Origin: Hippophae tibetana
Lineage: Eukaryota > Streptophyta > Magnoliopsida > Rosales > Elaeagnaceae
Assembly (NCBI GenBank): GCA_037013495.1
Contig: CM072801.1
Location: forward strand, 83,871,816 to 83,935,815
DNA length: 64,000 bases
Reading direction: 5' to 3'
The position numbers and the translations under genes were made by a program. The number at the start of each line of letters is the position of its first letter. Within the stretch, counting starts at the first letter, position 1. The notes beneath the pieces are model-generated. The model worked only from the letters and a program-made list of their open reading frames with translations. It was not told where the DNA came from and did no database searches. Positions 1 to 12,794 of this stretch are shown here, piece after piece.

Positions 1-2340
1 CAGCCTCTTAAATTGGTCATTAAAATTTTTAAGGAAGAATTTCAAGTCGATCGCTTATGGTTCTCCTATTTCCATACTCATAATTTCAATATGTAAAAGA
101 AAATAAGATAACTCAAACACTCCCTCACGTGTTTACTCTCACTCTTTTTTTTTCTTAACATGATTTTAGCTTTTTTTCTTCACATTATTTCATCTTTTTT
201 GTTGCTTTTACCTCACAAAGCTCAAGTCATCCTCTTTTTATGTTCTTAACAAAATCATTCAACTAATCTCAAGAAGTAATCAGTTTTTTAGTGACAATCT
301 CAAAAATCAAAATTTTAAAACCTTTAAGGCAAAGGATGACAAAAAGAAAGTTCAAGGAGGACTCAAAAGAACCAAGAAAGAATCTTTTCAAGATCTTGAA
401 AATCATAATTTAAAAAAAAACATAATAAAGGACAAAAATAAAGAAGCTCTAAAGAGGACTCTAAAGAGAGAATCTTGACAAAAATATGATTCCTTTTTTT
501 CATTTTGTTTTTTTTAATCAGACTTGGCTAATGATGAATAAGATCAAAAATGTTGATCATGCAAATACTTTGGTTTTATATTTGTAAAAATTTTGCAAGT
601 GCACAAATCATTTTATATAAAATGACAAATATACTCCTAAGGCCGATCTAAGGAAGGATTATATGTCATTTTTAATTTATTATTCAAACTCTTAAAAACG
701 AAATTAAATCATAAACATGCTGTCACGATATTTTGGTTTTATGTTTCCTAATCTAATAACATAAAAAACATAGATATGGATTCAATAAATGATTATACAA
801 ATTTTTATCATTCATAATAGTGGAGTATTTATGGATATAATAATTAAGTTAATTATTCTTGCTCATATTACTTAGGTTATTAAAGATATAAATTGAATTT
901 TGTTGATTTTATCTTTTTGGTATGAAACTGTTCTTAGGCAACGCCCAAATTCTTTTATTTAATATTAATTAACTAAAATCCTTATGTGAGGTCTATTAAT
1001 TAATTATGTATTAAATTTTAGCTTTATTTCTAAGTAAATAGAAAATCATTTAATCACAGCTTTAGACAAAGTTAGTTAATTATACTTTATTCAAGGTGTC
1101 CAAATTAAACCTAAAAATTTAATTATTCGAGTACTAACTTTCAAGTTTTAAAACTATTACTGAAAATATATTGTCAATACATTTTTGAATAATAGTTCTT
1201 ATAGAAACGTTTGAAATGTAGTTTCACTCTAACTACCGGGCAATTGTACCCACAAATAAAATAGCACTACTCTAAATCAGACAGGATAATTAAAACTTAA
1301 AATCTAATTTTAGATTTAAGTTTTTAATGAAAAATAATATTTTTATCTTTAACATCCTTAATATAAAATCTTGAATAAAAACAACATCAATTTATTTAAT
1401 AGAAATGTTTTATCTATTTAATATTTCACAAGCATAACAATGTTATTATTATATTATATTTACAAACAGCCAGTTATTTTAAATTTAATTATAGATAAAT
1501 TAAATATACCATATAAGAATAAAACATAAAAAATAACTGTAAATAATTCATTTTAAAATTATACCTTAAAAGAATCCTTACAACATTTTTAGGCTAATTC
1601 TATTATTGAAAAATCTCCAAACGGATTTGTATTTCCGTTTATTGAATCAAAACTCGAAATCTACAAGATCATAACTAGTTCTTCTCAAAAAGAGAGAAAC
1701 TATAAAACTAAAAACTAAAAAAACTTAGAAAGCATTCTAAAGAGAGAAAGAGTTAAGAAAATTGTGTGTTTTTTACAATAGGAAGTGGGTCCTTTTATAG
1801 GTGAAGAAAAGGATAAAAAAGTGGAAAAACTATCTTTAAAATGGGTATTGGATGAGTTTCAGACAAGCTGGAACACGTATGGGAGAGGTGCACCTGGCTA
1901 GGCACTGGCGTCAGTAGATGGGCCAGACGCATGCAGTTGGTGCAAACTGGGCAAGATTTATGGTGTAACATGCACATGGGGCTTGAAACAACACGTGTGA
2001 GGCTCGGAAAATTGGGGCATAGAATGGGCACGACAAGGGTGTGTGCGCATGGGACTCAACAGATGCACGCATCTTGGAGCATTTTTTACCTTTTTGACCC
2101 ATTTTGTCCAATTTTTCTATTTTTGTGACTTTTCAACATTTTTTCTCAACATATTTGTGATGTATTGCCTCCCGTATTTTCTTCTAGTCTTTAAATTACT
2201 TTTGAATAACTATAACTAAAAATCAATAAAAATACCTGTAATTCCAAAAAGAAAAATTTATATAAAAATATGATAAAATCATACAAATATAAATCTATTT
2301 AATCAATTAAAATATATTAAATCATGGTAATTTTAGTGCT
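1..2340. other. AT-rich stretch, repeat-derived, no gene
   Basis: No frame here carries a recognisable protein. The minus strand has a TATA-like box (CTATAAAAGG, reverse of 1791-1800). A GC-richer island lies at about 1860-2075. The motif gcaagtgcacaaatc at 595-609 resembles sequence often seen near plant gypsy LTR ends. Together this suggests an old gypsy LTR on the minus strand, but I could not find its ends or a target duplication, so the assignment is inference. Confidence 0.35.
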
Positions 2341-3185
2341 TTTTAATAACTCATCACCTAGCAGGTTTGATGATTCTCTAGAATGAAATATATGGAAACT
2401 ATAACAAAATAATGTAAAACTGATTTCAACAAGAACAAGAAAACACACCAAGAAAACAAGAATAAGATTCTTGAACAATTTGTTACTTTGCTCTCCTTTT
2501 CTTCTCCCTTTTTTTTACTTTTTCTCTCCTTTTTTTTTACTGCTACTCTTGTTATGAATAGAAAATTCACATAAACAAATTCGAAACCCTAATGAACAAA
2601 AACCAAAAATAAAACAAAAAAGGATGCAACATAACTTTAACCCTTCGAAAAATGTGCAAAAGATGGAATTTGGGGTCGAAAATGGAAACGAACAAAGGAA
2701 ACACCCATTCCACTTATAAGAATCAAAATGAGTTTCAATTTGATATATTATAATAGTCGTTTTGATACCCGAGTTAAAATTTATGGTCATATAAAGTTGT
2801 AACTCTGATTTATCAATTTTTTTAGTTTTTTGAAACTGTGAATAGCATCCCCCTTCTTGTCTTTTTCTTTTTTATTTTTTTTATTTTTAAGAAAAAAGAT
2901 GGAATGAACACAGAAATAAAGAACAAGAAAAAGAAAAAGATACAAATAATTCCAAGAGAACTACGAAACAAAATCCAAAGATGAAACCAACGACAACGAA
3001 ATTGAAAGAAAACACAAGACTTGAAGGAAAAAAATTCCTTTTTTTTAAATAAAGAACTCAAAGGAAAAAAATCCAAAGATGAAAACAACAAAAACACAAG
3101 ACTTGAAGGATGGATTTTGTTTTTTTTAAATTAAAAACTCAAACAAAAATAGATGAAGATAGATAATCTGTTTTTAACAACCAAG
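2341..3185. other. Low-complexity AT/poly-purine stretch, no gene
   Basis: The sequence is rich in A-runs and T-runs that create lysine- or phenylalanine-rich open frames with no family features. It precedes, on the minus-strand reading, a tRNA-Met-type primer site at 3186-3197, so part of it may be the internal region of a minus-strand copia-type element. I see no gag or pol motif in it. Confidence 0.4.
2971..3144. repeat. Imperfect tandem duplication, two units
   Basis: Two consecutive units of about 90 and 76 bp (2971-3062 and 3069-3144) share the series atccaaagatgaaa, acacaagacttgaagg, a T-run, then aaactcaaa. It is a local duplication in non-coding sequence. Confidence 0.7.
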
Positions 3186-3197
3186 GTTCTGATACCA
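3186..3197 (-). other. Primer binding site, tRNA-Met type
   Basis: The minus strand reads TGGTATCAGAAC, close to the TGGTATCAGAGC site used by most plant copia elements. It lies two bases outside the CA end of the left LTR arm (minus strand), the expected position. Confidence 0.6.
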
Positions 3198-3199
3198 AA

Positions 3200-3909
3200 T
3201 GATTGGGACCCTCTAGGCGAAAAACCCTAATGAACCCACAAACTCAAAGGAATATAAAAAAAATTGATTTTCTAGGAGAATGTTGAAGATGATCAGATCA
3301 GAACCCAAAGGAAACAAAGTCTCTAAAACCCTAACCTTTGGTATGATCACATTAGAACCCTAAGGAAACAAAGTTCTTGAAACCCTAACCATGAGAAAAC
3401 ATAAAGAATGATTAATCCCTTTGATAAGTCGAATTCAAACATTAAATCTAGAACACAAGATGGCAAAGCAATAAACTTTCTCAAATAAACTTTTATTAAT
3501 GACATCAATTCTTCCTCCATTAGATAGTTGTTGTTTTCTTTTATAAGCAACAAAATCCTAGACTAAATTTATCCTAAAGAAAAGAACCCTAGAAGCAGTT
3601 GAACCATAGTGAGGTTCTTTAGTTTTTAATTGTGCCTAATCTATCCTTAAAGAATAAAAGACTAAAAAGACTTATGATAAATAAGACATAAAAAGGCCCA
3701 TAATTCACTAAAACAAAAATTGCTAAACATAAAAGGTCTATAATTAACTAAAACAAAAAAATTGCTTCCTAAATTAATCCTTGCATCCAATTTGATATTC
3801 CAAATCTATCTCTTGGTAGGATCTTAAGAATATTTGTACGATCTCTAAAATGTTTGTAGGTTCTTGAGAATATTTGTAGGATCTCTAGAATCTTTAGAAT
3901 ATTTATAAC
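3200..3909 (-). repeat. LTR-like arm, left half of inverted pair
   Basis: This 710-bp arm is the reverse complement of 3945-4542. Its minus strand ends in CA next to a primer site, as expected for an LTR read on that strand. The outer 84 bp (about 3826-3909) contain three or four copies of a 25-30 bp unit (agaatatttgtaggatctct-like) that the right arm has only once. The arms diverge by many substitutions and small indels, so the pair is not recent. Confidence 0.7.
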
Positions 3910-3944
3910 CAAATAATGGAGATTGATGTGTTGACCAAGTTTAT

Positions 3945-4542
3945 GGTTACAAATATTCTAAAGATTCTCAAGATCTGACACAAGGGATAGATTTGGAATA
4001 TCAAATTGGATGAAATTATTAATTTAGGAAGCAATTCTTTTCTTATAGTTAATTATGGATTTTTTTTGTTAAGAAATTTTTATTTTAGTGAATTATGGGC
4101 CTTTCTATGTTTTATTCATCACAATTATTTTTAGTCTATTATTCTTTAAGGATGGATTAGGCTCAATCCACAATTACAGAGGTCCACTAGGGTTGAATTG
4201 CATCTATGATTCTTTTCTTTTGGGTAAATTTTGTCTAGGATATTTTTTGCTTATAAAAGAAAATAGCAGCTATGTAACGGAGGAAGAATTGATATCATTA
4301 GTAAAAGTTCATTTGAGAAAGCTTCTTGTTTTTCCTTCTTTTGTTTTAGATTGAATGCTTGAATTTGACTTATCAAAGAGAGTGATAATCCTTTGTGGCA
4401 TCTAAAGGTTAGGGTTTTAAGGAATTTATTTTACTTAGGGTTTTAATCTGATCATCTTGAACATGCTCCTAGTAAATAAATTGTTTATATTCCTTTGAGT
4501 TCATGGATTCATTATGGTTTTTTCCCTAAAGGGTCCCCATCA
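3945..4542 (+). repeat. LTR-like arm, right half of inverted pair
   Basis: This 598-bp arm mirrors the left arm across a 35-bp spacer. It ends in gggtccccatca, and gag-like coding sequence starts immediately afterwards without the usual primer site and leader. The right side is therefore probably a deletion or recombination joint. Confidence 0.7.
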
Positions 4543-4885
4543 TGATGGGTCTAATTACCCAAATTGAAAGGCTCACATAAGAGCCTTTCTACAATCTATA
4601 GATGAAAGTGTCTGGAACTCTGTGCTTTATGGATGGGAACCATCTACAATTACCAAAGATGATGTAGTCATTTCAAAACCTAAAAAATATAGGACCATTG
4701 AAAATAAAACTAGTAATAACTAGAATCAAAACGGTATTAATGTTATTTTTAGTGTTGTGTATGCTGATGAGTTTCGTTGCATATCTCATGTTGATACTAC
4801 TAAGCATGTTTGAGATATTTTAGTGGTTACCCATGAGAGTACCACACATGTTAAAAGAACTAAACTCTATATATTTGGTATTTAA
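4543..4885 (+). pseudogene. Truncated copia-type gag, first copy
   Basis: The frame shows the N-terminal gag pattern DGSNYPNxKAHIRAFLQSID, then VWNSVLYGWEPSTITKDDVV, then TTKHVxDILVVTHE. These match the N-terminal gag (DUF4219/UBN2 type) of plant copia polyproteins, the structural protein that packages element RNA. In-frame stops replace two tryptophan positions. The same region exists at 7770-8110, but here the reading stops near 4885 and the first LTR of the array starts 20 bases later, so about 3.5 kb of the internal region is missing. It is not functional. Confidence 0.7.
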
Positions 4886-4905
4886 TTTTATTACATTTAT
4901 GTTAG

Positions 4906-7500
4906 TGTTGGAAATATTCATGAAACAAAACATATAATTATAATTTTAGTTTTTAGGTGTGTCTTAGAAGAATTTTTCCAAGATAAAAAACTATTGAGCC
5001 TTAGCGGCCACATATTAGGTATATTTATTTTCCCATGCACATTAGATTGAATATTAAATACAATAGAGACAATGTGAAATTAGGCCACTCGATCGATAGA
5101 ATAATGACTAGATCGATCATGCAATATAACCTAATTAAATTAATTTCAATACATGAATAGATCGATCAAGGACTAATAATTAATTAAATCTTGACTGAAT
5201 TACTTGAAACTATGTTCGATCGATCCATTGAGCACATGGTTAGATCGATTGAGCAACCAGTTATCTAATTTTAAAAAAGCATTTATATTAGGATTTGGAT
5301 TGGTTTTATACTGAATTATCCTTATTTCTTAATTGTGTTTTAACTGACCTTATAGACAATATAGTAAATTTTTTTAACCTAATTTGCTTCAAAATATTCT
5401 ATAAATACTAACCTAAGCACACATCTGAAACTAACCATGCAAGAACTATTGTGCTTATTCTCTTCATCTTTTTATTTTCTCTTATTTTGCTGAAAGTTTT
5501 TAAGTGGGATTTTTCATTAAGTTAATCTATCAAAAGTTTATAATTGTGTTTGATGGATGAACAAGACTAAAATAATAATTATGTTATTATGCTTCTAACA
5601 GATTGTTCTAGAGTTTCTACTTGCTTTCAACTAATTAGGATTGTTCATTATGGAATCTACTTTAGGACACACACTTGCACTTGTGTTTATGTGCTAACTT
5701 TTCATGTGATAGTAGTGCAAGCTCGATTAACTCGTGGGACTCAAGTTTTTCGTAACACTGTTATGGATCCGAATGCCTTTCTTGTAGAGATAATGATGAA
5801 ATTCATAGAATACAAATTATGTGCAACTAGTAATATAATGATAAGAAAAGATTGTTCACACAGATTATTTTATTAAAAACAAATGTTTTTTATGATTTTA
5901 TATTTTAAGAATGAAAAATAAGTAGTAGTAATTAATTAAATCATATTTAGTAGCTAAGAAGATATATGAGAAAATATCTACGAATACTTATTCCCAAAAT
6001 TTTCTAAACATGTGAACCAGTAAAATCCCCCCAATATAGTTATCAATTAATTGAATCTAACCTAGCATGTACTTCTTTCTCAAATAAACTACTCATCATA
6101 TAATAATTAACCTAATCACACTCTCATGTCAATTAAATTTCATACTACTCATTAAGTTCATCAAATATGGATCACATACATAAGAATCATACATTTCTAC
6201 CTATAAATTATACATGTTATTTAATTCAGACAAACAATTAAATAATTCTCTCAAATCTACTTATTTGTCTTGATAGATCAATTGTTGGACATATAATTAA
6301 TAGCATATAAATTAGATTAAATAATATAATTAAATTGAAATCATAATTGGGATAAAATATTATATCATTACATGTTGAAAATTGGGTTCATAAGACCCCT
6401 TGATTAATAAATTAACATGACATAAATTTTTTCATTAAGCACAAAATTTTCAAAAAAAAAAAGAGACAAAAATTGATAAAGAAATGAAAAGAAGAAGAAA
6501 TACCATTAACCACTTGAATTGTGGCACCAATCTCTTCTTGGCTCTTCATCAAAATTATCTCCTTTTAAATTTTTCTGTATTTTTCTATCTTCTTGGCTCC
6601 AAAAATTGATAAACAAATATGTTAAGTTCAGCTTATTAGGGTTTATGGAGAAATTAGGGGGGTTAAATTAAGCATAAGTGAAATCTGGACCTTTAGATTA
6701 GCTTCAAAACTAGGGTAGAGATGAAAAAGAAAAAAATTAACAACATTGGCCAATAGAAATGAAAAACATGACATGAAGAAAAGGTGGATCCAATCAACAA
6801 CCAACGTGTGGCATGCTTGACTAGTCATGTTCAACATGTTTTGAGTTAGTGCCATGTGGTATGATGTGTTTTGCAGTTACTGATATTGTGGTGCATCAGT
6901 GGAAGGAATGAATAATTTAGTTAATGACGTATGGTGTTCCTATTGACTAAGCTACGAACTCTAAATGAACGCCATACTAACATATGGCATGGAACTGTAT
7001 CACACGATACGTATAACATAGCATGATTGGCTCTCTCTGCTTGTGTGACATCCACGTGGTTTGCCCAGTCAGCTCCTCTAACTTCCATAGTGCCACGTTA
7101 TGTCTTCTGATTGGTCATGTATTAAAAATTCATAAAAATTCCAAAAATAAAACTTATTAAATAAAATGAGCAAATATTAAGTAGAAAAGTATACTGATGA
7201 ATCTACTTTCATAGAGTCATTAGAAAGCAGTGGCTAGTAAGTAGGTTTCTTAAGGGCATTACTAGATGGATTTTTATTTTTCATAGTGGATAGTTAGGTG
7301 GTCTGGTAAACTAGTGGTTTTCCTCTTAGGTCATTGGTATGGCCTAGGTTGTTTCCACCTAAAAGTGTAATATGTTGGCATTTTATTTCCACATTACTTT
7401 ACGTACATGTGATTGGTTGTTTAGCCACTTACTAAATTTTAATTTTCCATACTTTCACTGACTAGATATTTTGATCCATAACTAAATACACCAACTTTCA
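4906..7500 (+). repeat. LTR-A copy 1, interrupted by a solo LTR
   Basis: It starts TGTTGGAAATATTC and ends ccaactttca just before a tRNA-Met primer site. The two halves (4906-5802 and 7223-7500) align with the uninterrupted copy at 11518-12794; the joint corresponds to ataatgaaagtagtgg in that copy. Without the insert the LTR is about 1.17 kb. It carries a cluster of gatcgat-type motifs at 5089-5240. Confidence 0.8.
5803..7222 (-). mobile_element. Gypsy-type solo LTR, copy 1
   Basis: This 1,420-bp block on the minus strand aligns along most of its length with 38308-39495 and 60579-61906. Shared landmarks include tttattaatctaggg, acccaattttcaacatg, the TTGTTTGACCAATAATT-like segment and the end TAATTTGTnTnCTATCA. 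It is flanked by gaaat (5798-5802) and gaaag (7223-7227), a 5-bp target duplication with one mismatch. No internal region or second LTR is present, so it is a solo LTR left by recombination. Its U3 has a CCACGTGG box at 7052-7059. Confidence 0.8.
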
Positions 7501-7502
7501 AT

Positions 7503-7516
7503 TGGTATCATAGTTG
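7503..7516 (+). other. Primer binding site of gag-only element
   Basis: TGGTATCATAGTTG lies two bases after the CA end of LTR-A copy 1 and resembles the plant copia tRNA-Met site TGGTATCAGAGC with one change in the first twelve bases. Confidence 0.7.
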
Positions 7517-7739
7517 GTCACTACATACACTTAGTGTTCCTATGATCTAAAAAATACCATCTCAATTTATTCTATTTCATTAGAACCGGGATATGATATA
7601 GTTCTGATAGAGTTCCAATAATATTTCATTCTTGAACAAAAATACATTTTTTGATTTAAATCATCTATTTTATGGCATGAATTGGAGGGATACACACCAC
7701 AGATTTGAATCAAACTTTGTTAAAGATCATTTAAGATAG

Positions 7740-10020
7740 CGCTTGTCTACAACCCGTGCACCTTACTTTGATAGGTCTAATTACCCATATTGAAAGGGTC
7801 GTATGAGATCCATTCTATAGTCTTTAGATGAGAATCTAGAACTCTGTACTTTATGGTTGGAAACCACCTACAGTTATCAAAGATAATGTAGTCACTCCTA
7901 AGCCTAGGAACAACTGGACCAATTAATATAAAATTGCTAGCAACTAGAATCAAAAGGGTATTAATACTTATTTTATTGTTTTATTTGCTTGTAAGTTTCT
8001 TTGTATTTCTAATGTTATTACTACTAAGCATGCTTGGGATATTTTAGAGGTTGCTCATGAGGGAACCACACAAGTTAAACGAACTAAACTTTGCATACTT
8101 GGTAATCAATTTGAAAATCTTAGGATGAAAGAAGATAAAACTTTTCCAAAAATTTATATTAGATTATGTGATAATACTAACACCTCTACCAATCTTGGAG
8201 AGAAAATTTATGATTTAATGATAGTCTGAAAGATTCTTTATTTATTACCATATCGCTTCTATACAAAGGTCATCGTTATTAATGAAAGCAAGGATGTGGA
8301 CATCATTAAAATAGAGGAACTCATTGGTTCACTTTAAATCATTGAGATGAGCTTTTGTAAACATCCAAAGAATAAAGGTATTTCTTTCAAAACTACTATG
8401 ATTAAAGACAGTGACAATGATGATGACGAGCATGTACTCTTAACCAAAATATTGAAAAAAATGCTCAAAAAAAATAATCCTTGAAAAAAAGGAACAATCA
8501 AATTGTAAAAAGGATCAAAATCTAAAAAAACTCAAATCTGTGAGTTTTGATAGTAACATATCAAAACCTACTGAACTTTAATGTTTTGAATGTAAAGGTT
8601 TGGTCACTTCATAGTTGATTGTGCAAACAAGAATAATCAAACTAGAAGAGCTTTTAACTCTACACCTACTGACTCTAAAAGTGATAATGATAATCTAGTT
8701 GAATTTGGCCCTAACTAATTGGTATTTACTACAACTACTGGTGGAGGATACAATAAGTCTAATATTGATTCAGATGATGAGAAAAGTTATACTAAATTTC
8801 TACTCAACAAAATTAATGCCACTATTATTGATGAAGTTTTCATAGATTATGTAAAATGCAAAAGGGAAGTAGCTAAACTGAACGACAAACATAAATCCAA
8901 TGAAAACAATTCCATAATTATAGAAAAATAAAAAATTAACTTGTCTGGACATGCTAATGTTTTGAATTCAAGTCTTGTAGATGTTAAATAGGAAAACAAG
9001 AATCTTATGTAGGAACTTGAGAAATCAAAGGAAGCAATAAGGAGGTTAACAATTGGAGCTGAAAGGTTGAACAAAATTCTAGATTATTGAACAAAATCAA
9101 TTGAATTTGTCAAACCTACAAACATGTCATTCTTATATGATATACATCATATTAGTTATAAGGATGATAGCTCCACTCCTTCAACATACAAAAAAACATC
9201 TACAAGGTCTTCTAAGTCTACTCCTTATGCTACCCATTATACATAAAGAACAGTTGCACATGTGATTGAAAAATATGTTATGTTTATGCCTATCTGTCAT
9301 CATTATAGTAGGAAAGGTCATATTAAGCCTATGTATATGTTCTTTTATAAATGGTCCAAAATGAATAATACTTTACATAATTCACATAATAAGACTCACA
9401 ACCATCATCCATCTATACATGTTGCATAATATACTAGGATGAATGGAAATCCTACTAGAAAGCATGAACTTGTTAGCTAGAAAAAGCAAGTGAAATTCAA
9501 TGCATTTAATTCTAGGACTAATTATCATTATCCACTATGCAAAAATGACTTTTAAATTTGGTTATTAACTGACTTTAAATAAATTTAAAAGTCGGTTCGG
9601 TGAACCGACTTTAAATACGATGATTTAAAAATGTAAAGTCGGTTCATGCTATCCACGTGTGTAGCATCGGTTGACACATAGAACTGATGCTACGTCCTAC
9701 GTGTAGCGTCGGTTTAACACATCAACCGACTCTACAAACTACATGGATAGCATCAGTTTTTCAGCAAATCGACTTTAAATTCATTATAAGTCGGTTATCC
9801 TAAAAACCGACTTTAAATCTCAATTTAAATGACCACTTTTGTACTAGTAATCCTATCATGGATGTTGCATCTTCATTTAGGATGAATGAAAAATCTAAAG
9901 GTAAGTCCAAGAATATGCCAATGACAACTAAGGTACTTGATTTCCAACACAAAGATATAAAGAAAACAAAATTAAAGAAAATTTTGAGTAAGAAAGATTA
10001 TCGCTTTAAATGGATTACCT
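7740..10020 (+). pseudogene. Copia-type gag without pol, second copy
   Basis: Reading across frames gives the gag N-terminus (about 7770-7920), TTKHAWDILEVAHEGTTQ near 8025, FENLRMKEDKTF near 8110, a degenerate first zinc knuckle (CFECKG, about 8585), a charged helical segment (ELEKSKEAIRRLTIGAERLN, about 9010-9070) and a decayed second knuckle (CHH...RKGHIK, about 9295-9330). It ends with KKILSKKD near 9990. In autonomous relatives the aspartic protease begins right after a KKVWVKKD-like segment. Here non-coding sequence follows instead. Several stops and frameshifts, plus a 317-bp CACTA derivative, break the frame. Confidence 0.75.
9533..9849. mobile_element. Non-autonomous CACTA element (317 bp)
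   Basis: It begins CACTATGCAAAAATG and ends CACTTTTGTACTAGTA, an imperfect terminal inverted repeat (the last base of TAGTG is changed). It is flanked by the 3-bp duplication atc (9530-9532 and 9850-9852). The homologous gag copy at about 14280 has no such insert, which confirms the boundaries. Inside are inverted copies of gtcggtt...aaccgac, the same subterminal motif as the large CACTA element at 22212-27775, so it is probably a deletion derivative of that family. Confidence 0.85.
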
Positions 10021-11517
10021 GACTGTCATTTATTGTTTACCTAGACACTTTTATTTGAATGCTTATTTGACCATAGGTTGCCACTGTTTGTTTTTACTTT
10101 TGACATTTCTTTAGTTTAAAAAAACGATAAAAAATAAGAAATAAAAAGGAGAAAAGTAGACATGCTTTAACATTGATATGATCATTACATACTCTATTCA
10201 TATTTATTTTGATTGGCTACACATTTGGTGATTGATGTTGACAAGAACCTACTCACACACTCATTGGACACATAAGTATGTCATGTTATAAGTTTATAAT
10301 TAATTATGTGAGATTTTAGAACATGGGATAACCTTGAATATGAAAATTATTGTTAAACTCTATTTTTCACTGTATAAAATGTTGTTATAGAGAGACACCT
10401 AGTTTGAGAGAGTTATCTGCTGTGACGTGTGAAAACTTCCGCAGTGAATGGAGAAGAAGACTACCTCGCAACAAGTGTAAAAGTCATCATATGAGGTATA
10501 CTGACTTGCACATACTTTCTTAAAATAATAATAATAATAATATCAAAGGAAAAAAGAAAACTACAAAATCTTTTTCATGCACAAAAAGAAAGAGCCACAA
10601 TTGGTTGTACAAAAAGCAAATAAATGACCAATCCTTAAAAAAATATTATTAATACAAGAGAGGAATACAAAAAAAAAAGATTAAAGTTGTCTCTTGGGAA
10701 GTAAATTTTATTTTGTGAAAGTATGAATTCAACTGCAATTTTTTTATGATAGATGATATTGTTTCTTTTGAATCTTTCATAACTATTCATAGATGAACCA
10801 ATTGACATACTATTGTAGTTCCAACACATATTTTTCTTTTGGTAATTTTTGATATGTCACCATATGTGCTAGTATGTTTGCGTCTCTTGTCTGCATATGT
10901 TTATATTTTCAATGGATAATCAGACTTTGAAAAAAATTAATTTCATCATTTGCATATACTATTATAGTCATGCTAAGCTAAGTCTACTACTCTCAATTAA
11001 GTGTCCTCCTTTTTTTAGTCATTAAATACATGCTTGGTTGCTTAACCTATTGTCATTACTTCATGATTATGTCTATTTATTCATATGACAAAAAGTGGGA
11101 GAAAAATGGGTATACAAATTTTGAACTTAAATTGAAATATAAAAAAAAGGCATACTTAATTTAGGGGAAGATTTTTATTTTTGAATTACTATGAATTTTT
11201 CTATATTTAACATAAGGAGAGTTGTTTTTAATTACTATCATTTGTTTAATTTTCCTTTGAACATTCTTCACTTTTTCTATTATTAGATACATCGAAGTAG
11301 CACGAACTATGAGTCTTTCTGGATAAGTTGTTTGGTTGTTTATGTTTTTGTTTTTCAATGTTCACATGAGCTTTCGAGAATCAAGCGAAGATGGTTCTAC
11401 CAGATCATAGGATAGTACTACTATGTAAAAATTTAATTTTTCTATGAGTGTTATGTAGCGAGAGAGGGTTTTCTCACACAAATATGTCAACAAGGGAGAT
11501 TTTTAGGTTTATGCTAG
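10021..11517 (+). other. Non-coding 3' region of gag-only element
   Basis: There is no pol sequence. The stretch aligns with 14451-16105 at several blocks, for example catttattgttnacctagan, gatgttgacnngaacctactca and the segment leading into the next LTR. It ends with a purine tract (caagggagatt, about 11490-11500) about 20 bases before LTR-A copy 2, a plausible polypurine tract. The shared structure shows that lack of pol is a family property. Confidence 0.65.
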
Positions 11518-12794
11518 TATTGGAAATATTCGTGAAACAAAACATATAATTGTAATTTTAGTTTTTAGGTGTGTCTTAAAAGAATTTTTTCAAGCCAAAG
11601 AAACTATCAAGCCTTAATGGTCACATATCATGCACATTTATGTTCCAATGCATGTTAGATTGCATATTAGACACAATAAGGACAATGTGAAAATAGACCA
11701 ATCATTACTTGATCAATCGAGCAATATAACCTGATTAAATTAATTTTAACATATGGCTACATTGATCGAGGGATTTACTCAATTGATTGAGAACTAGATC
11801 GATCAAGTTAAATCATTGCATCGATCCACTTCTTGAATAATTAATTAAATGTTGACTAGATCGATTGAGACTACGTTCAATTGTTCAACCAATGTACTCG
11901 ATCAATTAGGCACTTGGTTAGATTGATCGAGCAGTTAGTTATTGGATTTTAAAATGTATTTCTATTATGATTTGGATTGACTTTTTACTATATTTTCCTT
12001 ATTTCTCAAAAGTATTTTAACTGATTTTATAGTAATTTTGTTTTAACCTAAAGTGCTTCAAAATATTTTATAAGTACAAACCTAAGCACACAATTGAAAC
12101 TAGCCACATAAGAGCTATTGTGCTTATTATCTTCCTCTATTATTCTCTCTTGTTTTGCTGAAAGTTTTTAAATGGGCTTTTTTATTAAGTTAATTTAATC
12201 AAATATTTGTGGTTTTGTTTGATGGATTAGCAAGCCTACAATAATAATTGTGTTATTGTACTTTAACTGATTGTTCTAGAGTTGCTAGTTTGTTTTCAAT
12301 CTATCTGATATATTATTTAAATCAACTAGTTGTGGTTGTTCATTATTGAATCTGATCTGGGACACACACTTGCACTTATGTTTATAACTAACTTTTCAAG
12401 GAATAGTGGTAGGAGTTTGATTAACTCATAGGACTTGAGTTTGTTGAAATGCTAGTTTGGATTCGATTGCCTTTCCCTTAGAGATTATAATGAAAGTAGT
12501 GGCTTGTAAGTAGGTTACTTTGGGGCATTACTAGGGTAGGTATTTTGAGCCCTAACCTTATAACTGGATACTTATTTTTCATAGTCAATAGTTAGACGGT
12601 CCGGTGGACTAGTGGTTTTCCTCTTATGTCAATTGTGTGGCTTAGGTTTTTTTCACCTAAAAATCTCGTGTGTTCATATTTTTATTTTCGTAATACTTTA
12701 TGTACATGTGATTGGTTATTTAGCCACTTATGAAATTTTAATTTATCATATTTCTACTGACTAGATATTTAGATCTATAATAAACAAACTTTCA
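11518..12794 (+). repeat. LTR-A copy 2
   Basis: This 1,277-bp copy starts TATTGGAAATATTCG (TG changed to TA) and ends actttca. It aligns with LTR-A copy 1 over its whole length and with copy 3 over its first 590 bp. A gatcgat-type motif cluster lies at about 11710-11935. It is followed directly by mid-gag sequence, so the primer site and gag start of the next internal region are deleted. Confidence 0.8.

Noticed and set aside
1795-2128. Overlapping small open frames on both strands
   Set aside because: They lie in a GC-richer island of a probable LTR; no family motif, and both strands are open simply from base composition.
2358-3097. Phe/Lys-rich minus-strand frames
   Set aside because: Generated by A- and T-runs; no domain or conserved motif.
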